Shown piece after piece: positions 16,398 to 22,604 of a stretch of 27,277 nucleotides of DNA. The stretch is from NCBI GenBank assembly GCA_049317525.1, contig JBMOIC010000027.1:1-27277 (forward strand), read 5' to 3'. How positions within the stretch are numbered: position 1 is the first letter of the stretch; each line of letters starts with the position of its first letter. The notes beneath the pieces are model-generated. The model worked only from the letters and a program-made list of their open reading frames with translations. It had not been told where the DNA came from and searched no databases. This stretch comes from UBA961 sp049317525 (lineage in GTDB: Bacteria > Bacteroidota > Ignavibacteria > Kapaibacteriales > UBA961). Made by a program: the position numbers and the translations under genes.

Positions 16398-17398
16398 TTT
16401 TTTCCTCCTTTAGCTTTTCCTTTTACAGCAGGTTTTACTTCATTAAGAATTCGCACTGTACCATCGGCACATCCAACAAAAATTTGTTCAGCATTACTTA
16501 TTAAATCAACGCCCCAGATATCTGTTCCAATATCCATAGACATAATATTTGCGCCTGTATTAATATCCCAAAGTTTAACAAATTTATCTAAACTTGCTGT
16601 TACAATTGTTTTATTGTCTGCTGCAAAAGATACACTTTGTACGATCTCACTATGAGCATTGATAGTTCTTAATAAATTTCCTGAAGGCATATCCCAAATT
16701 TTAACAATGCCATGCTCATCAGCAGAGGCCATTCTTTTAGAATCGAAACTAAACAACACTGTTAAAACTTGTGTATCATGTCCAGTAAGAGTTAATAGAG
16801 CCTCTTTGCTGGCAATATCTGTACTCCAAATTTTAATTGTTTTGTCATCACTGCAAGAAGCAATCAATTTTCCATCATAACTATAGGCAACATCATTTGT
16901 TTTTTCTGTATGCCCGCGAAGAGTCTTAACCTCGCTTTGAAGTTTTGTATCCCAAAGTTTTACGGTTTCATCAAAGCTTGTACTTGCAAGTAAATCACTA
17001 TTAGGACTATAATAAACACCAATTACTTCTGCGGTATGACCAGCTAATAAATATTTTTGTTTTCCTGTTTCTACATCCCATACTCTAACTGTTCTATCAC
17101 TACTTGCACTAGCAATAGATTTATCATCACCTGAAAAAGATATATTATTAACTTGACCTAGATGTCCTTTAATTGTTAATAATTCTTTACCATCGGGAAT
17201 AGACCAAATCTTTATGGTTTCATCTAAACTACAAGTTGCGAACTTGGAATCATTCCCATTAACAAAAACTCCCAATACTTCATCGTCATGTTTCCCAATG
17301 ACTTTCATCTCATATACTCTTTGTTGTGCTATCATGTCCCCTATTTTGAATAGAGAAAGCATAAAGACAAAGAATATCTTCCACAAACTTTTTTGCAT
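16394..17398 (-). CDS. Exported seven-bladed WD40 beta-propeller
   Basis: This 334-residue protein has an N-terminal signal peptide (hydrophobic residues about 5-22, cleavage near MIAQ) and then seven WD40 repeats filling the whole mature chain. Each repeat ends in a recognisable strand: IKIWS, VRVWD, VKLWD, IKIWS, VKIWD, VKLWD, VRILN, with GH dipeptides between. Such propellers are protein-binding scaffolds; most are cytoplasmic, and an exported one points to assembly of a periplasmic or surface complex. The C-terminus is a basic tail (KGKAKGGKK). Its last codons overlap the start of the OmpA-family gene and provide that gene's ribosome-binding site, so the two are translationally coupled. 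The mature sequence lacks other domains. Confidence 0.9.
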   Translation of the reverse strand: MQKSLWKIFFVFMLSLFKIGDMIAQQRVYEMKVIGKHDDEVLGVFVNGNDSKFATCSLDETIKIWSIPDGKELLTIKGHLGQVNNISFSGDDKSIASASSDRTVRVWDVETGKQKYLLAGHTAEVIGVYYSPNSDLLASTSFDETVKLWDTKLQSEVKTLRGHTEKTNDVAYSYDGKLIASCSDDKTIKIWSTDIASKEALLTLTGHDTQVLTVLFSFDSKRMASADEHGIVKIWDMPSGNLLRTINAHSEIVQSVSFAADNKTIVTASLDKFVKLWDINTGANIMSMDIGTDIWGVDLISNAEQIFVGCADGTVRILNEVKPAVKGKAKGGKK

Positions 17399-17498
17399 GA
17401 AAAACCTCTTTTTACATGGTGTAATAATGAATAAATTTTATGAATAACCGTAAATAAATATAAATGACATAATATTAAAGCTGTTTTCCCTATTAAAT

Positions 17499-17861
17499 CT
17501 ATGATCGCAATGTATAAATAATTCCTTTTAATTCTGTTATGATTGTTGAAAGTTGATCTTCAATTGATTCTATAGATAAGTCTTGTGATGTACCATCATT
17601 ATACGTTAGATTATTATTGTTAAAGCTTAAGGTAGTTAATCTTGCTTTAGTTTCTAATATAGTTAAGCGCTCTTCACGTATTAGCGTCTTAAGATATTGT
17701 AATAATGCAAGATCTTTTTTGCTATAGATTCTATTGCCAGAACTATTTTTTTTGGGGTGTAATTGACTAAATTCTCTTTCCCAATATCTAATTACATGTT
17801 GTTCTTCATCTATTAAATTAGCTACTTCTTTTATTGAATATGTATCTTCAGAATGTTCCAT
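17499..17861 (-). CDS. MerR-family transcriptional regulator
   Basis: This 120-residue protein is a short MerR-type regulator. The winged helix-turn-helix spans about residues 6-75: YSIKEVANLIDEEQHVIRYW, then EREFSQLHPKKNSSGNRIYS, then DLALLQYLKTLIREERLTI. The R-Y-W-E and NR-x-Y blocks are diagnostic. The C-terminal part (about 80-120) is a short helical region suitable for dimerisation, with no Cys pattern for metal sensing. Family members bind palindromic sites between spaced promoter boxes. It sits between the twin CX4CH-motif genes and the exported WD40 gene on the same strand, with gaps of 78 and 100 nt, so it may control that group; no operator is evident to me. Confidence 0.9.
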   Translation of the reverse strand: MEHSEDTYSIKEVANLIDEEQHVIRYWEREFSQLHPKKNSSGNRIYSKKDLALLQYLKTLIREERLTILETKARLTTLSFNNNNLTYNDGTSQDLSIESIEDQLSTIITELKGIIYTLRS

Positions 17862-17939
17862 ATATGCTTATATCATAATGTTTTACTTGTAACAATGACA
17901 TTAATAAATGTATTTCCTTACAAGATATCGATCATACTA

Positions 17940-18848
17940 TTAATAAACAATACTTGTTCCAGTATATACAGCGCCTTTGTTCAATACAATCCTTATTCCA
18001 TAAAAGCCAGGAATGATTTGTTTCTGTATTGGCATAGATAATTGACAAAATCCATCCAATGACTTTTCCTGACATTGCAATTGATAAGTATTACCAACAA
18101 GATCAAAACAATAGATATCTCGAATATCATCGTGTATTGGTAATACAGTTTCAAATGATTGAGTATTTCTATTATATAAAACCGAAATGGTATGTACTGG
18201 ATATGATACCTGGTCTTGCACTGAAGATATCTGCTGATAATTAGCGCTAAATTTAGAAAAGTAGAACTCATCTCCAGAACTTGTTTGATCATTATTAGAG
18301 CAATTTGACATCATATAAAAAGTAACTTTCCCTTTATAACCATTTTGAGGAGGTATCCATGAAAATGACCACTCTATTTGTCCAGGAATAATCGCTTTAT
18401 TTCCCTTATAGGTATGAGTTAAATATTTTCTTCCTTTAGCAGCAGTTATAAAATCATCCGCTTTTTGTGATTGTATCCTCTCACCATCATAAATGACAAA
18501 TGCACCTGCATTTTGATTCATGCTATCTAAGCAAACTATTTGGAAACCAAATTTCATAGTTCCAGCTTTTCTTACAGTAAGTTTAATTCCAACTGTATCA
18601 TCAGCATACAATGAATTGGATTTTTCGCCAAACTGAAATGTATTTGTTGTATCATCTTGTTGAACAAATGACTGATCATGGCATCCATATTGAGAACATG
18701 TTTTTTCGCCTGGTGCACCCGTTGAACTTTCATGTGCACCTGTTGATTTTAAAGACATTTCATCCTTATCAATTGCGCCATTAATCATACCATACATCAA
18801 GATAGAACAAAGACTTACGATAAGGGTATATACACTATATTTTTTCAT
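17940..18848 (-). CDS. Secreted TGAP/CX4CH-motif protein (choice-of-anchor V type), copy 2
   Basis: This 302-residue protein has a signal peptide (hydrophobic residues about 7-25) and then the segment TGAPGEKTCSQYGCHDQ, with Cys 51, Cys 56 and His 57 forming CX4CH. The middle (about 70-215) is a beta-sandwich of the Reeler-like, 'choice-of-anchor V' type (FGFQIVCLDS, GQIEWSFSWIPPQNG, KVTFYMMSN). The last 70 residues end with IIPGFYGIRIVLNKGAVYTG, which resembles a type IX secretion C-terminal sorting domain. Secretion to the cell surface is inferred. The motif suggests covalent heme binding, but that is not shown. It follows its paralogue by 12 nt and is clearly a tandem duplicate. Confidence 0.78.
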   Translation of the reverse strand: MKKYSVYTLIVSLCSILMYGMINGAIDKDEMSLKSTGAHESSTGAPGEKTCSQYGCHDQSFVQQDDTTNTFQFGEKSNSLYADDTVGIKLTVRKAGTMKFGFQIVCLDSMNQNAGAFVIYDGERIQSQKADDFITAAKGRKYLTHTYKGNKAIIPGQIEWSFSWIPPQNGYKGKVTFYMMSNCSNNDQTSSGDEFYFSKFSANYQQISSVQDQVSYPVHTISVLYNRNTQSFETVLPIHDDIRDIYCFDLVGNTYQLQCQEKSLDGFCQLSMPIQKQIIPGFYGIRIVLNKGAVYTGTSIVY

Positions 18849-18860
18849 GAATATTACTAA

Positions 18861-19739
18861 TTATTGAATGAGAAAAGTATGAGCATTAATTGATGCACTT
18901 GTAGTACATCTTAGAATATATAATCCTTTTTGAAACTCATGCAATGGCACAATAATTTCTGCATTTATATCTGAAGAAGACATTTGATTCAAGATCGATG
19001 AGCCATTAATTGAAAATATTGCAGTAGAAAGAATAGGAATTGAAGGATTATCATTCTGTATAATCAAATTGTTTTGATTTATAAATGCATTGATCTGATA
19101 TTGTGCCCCTAGCTCTTTACATAAATCTTTGCAATCTGTTTGAAATTGCTCTTTTAATGAAATTGAATGAAGAAATACCTTGTCTCCTTTGTCAGAATTA
19201 TCATTATTGGCAGAAACGGTTGCAAAATAAAAATGAACTTTTCCTGTACCTTTAGAAGGAGCTTTCCACTTCATATTCCATGAATGAGATCCAGGGATTT
19301 TTGGGTAAGTTCCAGCATGTTTATAGGTTACATATTCTCTGTCTTTAATTTCCAATTCATTAAATAATATCTGTGTATGTTCTGAATCTGAAACAATAAA
19401 TGATCCACATTGGTCTCCATTATCGTCCAATGCTACAAGCTGAAAACCAAATCTTTTAATTGATGGATCTTGTACATGCAAAGATAAAGGATAGATTTCA
19501 TCGGGTGAATATGAAGAAATTGATGAATTGTCAAACAGTAGCTCTGCCTTCGATTGGTCGCCAATTTGAGAATCATCATGGCATCCACTTTGCGCGCAAG
19601 TAGATTCTCTGGGTGCACCAGTTGATGAAGGAGGAGCTCCAAAACTTGTAATATCAACAATATCACCCTTAACTAAAGATTGATCTATATTGCAGAATAT
19701 GAAGCTACAGAAAATGATAGATATAAAGATTTTTTTCAT
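18861..19739 (-). CDS. Secreted TGAP/CX4CH-motif protein (choice-of-anchor V type), copy 1
   Basis: This 292-residue protein is the paralogue of the next gene downstream. It has a signal peptide (about residues 4-17), then STGAPRESTCAQSGCHDD with Cys 48, Cys 53 and His 54 as CX4CH. The central beta-sandwich has matching blocks (RFGFQLVALDDNG, IPGSHSWNMKWKAPSKGTG, KVHFYFATVSANNDN). The C-terminal ~65 residues (ILSTAIFSINGSS, then EFQKGLYILRC, then AHTFLIQ) look like a type IX secretion sorting domain. It is first in a likely five-gene minus-strand operon that ends at the terminator 15611-15650. The region 19740-19800 should hold its promoter; TATTTTG at 19769-19775 is one base short of the -7 box and has no clear -33 partner. 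Confidence 0.78.
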   Translation of the reverse strand: MKKIFISIIFCSFIFCNIDQSLVKGDIVDITSFGAPPSSTGAPRESTCAQSGCHDDSQIGDQSKAELLFDNSSISSYSPDEIYPLSLHVQDPSIKRFGFQLVALDDNGDQCGSFIVSDSEHTQILFNELEIKDREYVTYKHAGTYPKIPGSHSWNMKWKAPSKGTGKVHFYFATVSANNDNSDKGDKVFLHSISLKEQFQTDCKDLCKELGAQYQINAFINQNNLIIQNDNPSIPILSTAIFSINGSSILNQMSSSDINAEIIVPLHEFQKGLYILRCTTSASINAHTFLIQ

Positions 19740-19822
19740 GATATTTACTCAATTACTAATATTCTCTACAAAATAGAAAAACCATTGCATTTTTCGTGCA
19801 ATGAATCTTTTTATGAATGTAG

Positions 19823-19852
19823 TTGAAAGATAAAAACAAGCATGTATTTTTG
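19823..19852 (+). promoter_or_regulatory. Predicted promoter for paaC-tpiA
   Basis: TTGA (19823-19826) and TATTTTTG (19845-19852) are 18 nt apart, with the second box an exact TAnnTTTG match. The -7 box ends 31 nt before the paaC-like start codon. This is the same arrangement as at 15651-15680. Confidence 0.62.
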
Positions 19853-19883
19853 TAACTGATTTTCATTTATTAAGACATAAAAT

Positions 19884-20651
19884 ATGAATTATGATTCTGC
19901 AACCCTACAGGCACTAAAATCTTTATTGTATAGAATGGCTGATGATTCATTAATAATTGCTCATCGAAATTCTGAATGGACAGGTTTAGGGCCTATTTTA
20001 GAAGAAGACATTGCCTTTTCTTCGATAGCTCAAGACAAATTAGGGCATGCCCTGTCATTATATACTTTATTGAATAATTTGGGTGAAAAAGAGCCCGACA
20101 TTATTGCATTTACTAGACATACAAAAGACTTTACCTGTTGTCAATTTGTGGAATATCCAATTGGGGGTTATGATTTCAGTTTATTAAGACATTTTCTTTA
20201 TGATACTGCCGAGTTGATTCGATTTACTTCCTTAACATCAAGCACGTATGAGCCTCTTGCTAAACTTTCAAAAAAGATTATTGGTGAGATCAAATATCAT
20301 GTATTCCATGCAAATACGTGGATGGTTCATTTAGGAGCTAAAGGGAATGAAGAAAGCCATGAAAGAATGCAAACAACACTTAATCTCATATATCCTTTAG
20401 CATTAGGTATGTTTGAGGACATTGCATCTGATGCACTATTAATATCTTCAGGAATTTATACTGGAGAAAGTTCTATTAAAAATGATTGGATAGAAAGAAT
20501 AACAACAGTATTAACTCAGGCAAATCTTATCATTCCTAATGATATTACTCCAATATATGGCGGAAGAACTGGAGATCATTCAGAATACTTAGATCCTTTA
20601 TTGAAAGAAATGACTGAAGTGTTTAGTATAGATCCTTCTGCAACCTGGTAA
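19884..20651 (+). CDS. PaaC-like subunit of phenylacetyl-CoA epoxidase
   Basis: This 255-residue protein matches PaaC, the structural ferritin-like subunit that partners PaaA in the ring-1,2-epoxidation of phenylacetyl-CoA. Family landmarks are in order: LIIAHRNSEWTGLGPILEED, DIAFSSIAQDKLGHALSLYT in adjacent parts (about residues 40-65), FVEYPIGGYDFSLLRHFLYD, KIIGEIKYHVFHANTWMVHL (about 130-150), the helical THSERMQ-like stretch near 160, and the C-terminal GGRTGDHSEYLDPLLKEM. Length is close to the usual ~250. The catalytic PaaA and reductase PaaE are not in this window; instead the gene is followed 17 nt later by tpiA. A role other than phenylacetate degradation, or a scattered pathway, is possible. 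Confidence 0.82.
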   Translation: MNYDSATLQALKSLLYRMADDSLIIAHRNSEWTGLGPILEEDIAFSSIAQDKLGHALSLYTLLNNLGEKEPDIIAFTRHTKDFTCCQFVEYPIGGYDFSLLRHFLYDTAELIRFTSLTSSTYEPLAKLSKKIIGEIKYHVFHANTWMVHLGAKGNEESHERMQTTLNLIYPLALGMFEDIASDALLISSGIYTGESSIKNDWIERITTVLTQANLIIPNDITPIYGGRTGDHSEYLDPLLKEMTEVFSIDPSATW

Positions 20652-20668
20652 AAAACTAGAAATATCCT

Positions 20669-21439
20669 ATGAATTTTTTGATTGTTGGTAATTGGAAGAT
20701 GAATACTACTCCAAGTGAGGGACTTAGAATAGTTGATAACATATGTCTTCATATGAAATCTTTAGATATATCCGTGGATGTATTGATTTGCCCTCCTTTT
20801 ACTCATTTAGTAGTATGCTCTGAGTTAATTAGGCATCTAAAAGCACCATTAAGAATTGGTGCTCAAAACTGTTCCTCAGAATCTCATGGGGCATTTACCG
20901 GCGAAATATCAGCACAAATGTTAAGAGATTTGGATGTAGAATATATTATTATTGGTCATTCAGAAAGACGCACCATTTTTAATGAGACAAATGATACAAT
21001 AGTAAAAAAGTGTATTCAAGCATTAGATGCAGGAATTATTCCTATTGTTTGTATAGGAGAATCTATGCAACAAAGAGAGGAAGGCCAAACATTGGCAATT
21101 ATTAAGTCTCAAATACATGCTATTTGCTCGAATGAAATCATTGTGCACCATGAATTTGCTCATGCTATAATTTTTGCATATGAACCAATTTGGGCTATAG
21201 GAACAGGGATAGCAGCTAAGCCAGAACAAGCAGAGGAAGTGCACATCTATATACGAACATTATTAAAAGAGTATTTTCCCGAATTCTATCTTACTATTCC
21301 ACTTTTATATGGTGGAAGTGTTAATGAAACAAATGCCAAAGAGTTTTTCTCTAGGAAAGATATCAATGGAGCATTAGTAGGGGGAGCATCTTTAAAAGCA
21401 GAAAGCTTTATAGAAATCGCCAAAGCAACTTATCGCTAA
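20669..21439 (+). CDS. tpiA: Triosephosphate isomerase
   Basis: This 256-residue enzyme interconverts glyceraldehyde-3-phosphate and dihydroxyacetone phosphate in glycolysis and gluconeogenesis. All active-site elements are present: NWKMN with Asn 8 and Lys 10, the catalytic His 97 in IIGHSERR, the catalytic Glu 172 in AYEPIWAIGTG (start of the phosphate-gripping loop), then LYGGSVNETNAKE and the phosphate-binding GALVGGASL near the C-terminus. Length is normal. It follows the paaC-like gene by 17 nt and shares its promoter at 19823-19852. Its stop codon overlaps that of the convergent SRPBCC gene: the four bases CTAA at 21436-21439 contain both stops. Confidence 0.96.
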   Translation: MNFLIVGNWKMNTTPSEGLRIVDNICLHMKSLDISVDVLICPPFTHLVVCSELIRHLKAPLRIGAQNCSSESHGAFTGEISAQMLRDLDVEYIIIGHSERRTIFNETNDTIVKKCIQALDAGIIPIVCIGESMQQREEGQTLAIIKSQIHAICSNEIIVHHEFAHAIIFAYEPIWAIGTGIAAKPEQAEEVHIYIRTLLKEYFPEFYLTIPLLYGGSVNETNAKEFFSRKDINGALVGGASLKAESFIEIAKATYR

Positions 21440-21888
21440 TTACTTTCTAGTATTTTTTTTGTTGCATTTTGTCTGAAAATAAACATTGATTTTATCATAG
21501 ATTCAACAAATAAAATATGGGCAAATAAGCCAAAAACTCCAAATGGTAACTCATATTGGAAATAGTCTGTCATTCTGGTATATCCGTCCCCAATATCTTC
21601 GAAAACCCTTCTTTGAATCATTGTTTTAAAAGGCCCTTTTAATTGTGTATCAGATAAAACGCAAGGATATTCAAAATCTACAAATTTCATATGCATTTCT
21701 GTTGGGATTAGCTTAAAGTGCTTTACAATTAGGTGGACTTCTTGTCCCACTCCAATGGCATCACACCTCTTCACTGATATATCTAAATGTTTTGGGGATA
21801 TTTTTAATAAATTCTTTACATCAGTATGAAACAGAAATGCTTCTTCTTGATGACATTTAATGATAATACTTCTTTCAAAATAATGCAT
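21436..21888 (-). CDS. SRPBCC (START-like) family protein
   Basis: This 150-residue protein has the layout of SRPBCC/START-type lipid- or ligand-binding proteins related to cyclase/dehydrase families: an opening strand FERSIIIKCHQEEAFLFHTD, a helical LLKISPKHL, then strands VGQEVHLIVKHF, the central EYPCVLSDTQLKGPFKTM, QRRVFEDIGDGYTRMTDYFQYELPFG and a long C-terminal helix (about 120-148). The ligand is not predictable. It follows adk by 65 nt on the same strand, and an adk terminator-like hairpin with seven T residues runs to within two bases of its start codon. No signal peptide or membrane segment is present; the C-terminal helix has some hydrophobic character. It overlaps the tpiA stop. 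Confidence 0.8.
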   Translation of the reverse strand: MHYFERSIIIKCHQEEAFLFHTDVKNLLKISPKHLDISVKRCDAIGVGQEVHLIVKHFKLIPTEMHMKFVDFEYPCVLSDTQLKGPFKTMIQRRVFEDIGDGYTRMTDYFQYELPFGVFGLFAHILFVESMIKSMFIFRQNATKKILESN

Positions 21889-21928
21889 AAAAAAAGCCTC
21901 GAAATAGAAATTGATTATATATCGAGAC
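21889..21928 (-). terminator. Hairpin with T-run between adk and the SRPBCC gene
   Basis: On the minus strand GTCTCGA (21922-21928) pairs with TCGAGGC (21896-21902), including one G-U pair, around a 19-nt loop. A run of seven T follows (21889-21895) and ends exactly at the SRPBCC start codon. The position, 25 nt after the adk stop, suits an adk terminator. Confidence 0.5.
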
Positions 21929-21953
21929 TTAACAGTATTGAAAAGAGAAAAGT

Positions 21954-22508
21954 TTACTCTGTAGGGAAAACTTGATTAATTCTAGCATAGACAGTTTCTA
22001 CATCTGCATTACCATCTATATTAACCATTTTCCCAGTGGATTGATAGTACTCCAATAATGGAGCAGTTTGTTCATTATATACATTGAGTCTGTGACGAAT
22101 AATGGATTCATTATCATCCTGCCTTCCCCTTTTTAACATTCTTTGAACAATTTCTTCGCCATCTAAAGTAATATTAATAATCATTCTTATCTCTTTTCCA
22201 AGTTCACTTAGCATATCATCCAAAGATCTAGCTTGTACTAATGTTCTTGGAAATCCATCAAGGATTGCTCCTTTTGAATATTCAGGTTTTTGTAATGCTT
22301 CTTTTACTATGCCTGTTACAATTTCATCTGGCACTAAACCTCCAGATTCTACATAATTCTTAGCAATATTCCCCATTTCTGTTCCGGCAGAAATAGCATT
22401 TCTAAATGCTTCGCCGGTTGATAAATGAAGAATATTTTTTCTTTCAGCAGCAATTGCAGCTTGAGTTCCTTTACCAACTCCTGGTGCACCAAACATGATG
22501 ATTATCAT
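21954..22508 (-). CDS. adk: Adenylate kinase (short form)
   Basis: This 184-residue enzyme catalyses ATP + AMP to 2 ADP. The P-loop GAPGVGKGTQA spans residues 7-17 with Lys 13; LSTGEAFRNAI is the AMP-site block, DGFPRT lies at 84-89, and KRGRQDDNESIIRHRL (about 126-141) supplies the arginine pair of the lid region. Escherichia coli adenylate kinase has about 214 residues because it carries an extra LID insert; this protein has the short lid (no zinc cysteines), a form seen in several bacterial groups and in eukaryotic AK1. The shorter length is therefore normal for its class and not a truncation. A GGAG ribosome-binding sequence precedes the ATG. A promoter match lies at 22553-22582. Confidence 0.95.
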   Translation of the reverse strand: MIIIMFGAPGVGKGTQAAIAAERKNILHLSTGEAFRNAISAGTEMGNIAKNYVESGGLVPDEIVTGIVKEALQKPEYSKGAILDGFPRTLVQARSLDDMLSELGKEIRMIINITLDGEEIVQRMLKRGRQDDNESIIRHRLNVYNEQTAPLLEYYQSTGKMVNIDGNADVETVYARINQVFPTE

Positions 22509-22552
22509 TGTAACTCCAAAAACTCCAGAACGGAATCCCTAACTTTTTTCTA

Positions 22553-22582
22553 CAAATATACAGGTTGAAATTCATTATTCAA
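22553..22582 (-). promoter_or_regulatory. Predicted promoter for adk
   Basis: On the minus strand TTGA (22579-22582) and TATATTTG (22553-22560) are 18 nt apart, matching the pairs at 15651 and 19823. The -7 box ends 44 nt before the adk start codon, and the pair sits in the gap between the TonB-dependent receptor and adk. Confidence 0.58.
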
Positions 22583-22604
22583 TATCTATCTATTCATTAT
22601 TACT

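Noticed and set aside
21954..22508. Adenylate kinase looked truncated (184 residues)
   Set aside because: The P-loop, DGFPRT and RGRQDD...RHRL blocks are all intact and in order; the length matches the short-lid class, which lacks the LID insert.
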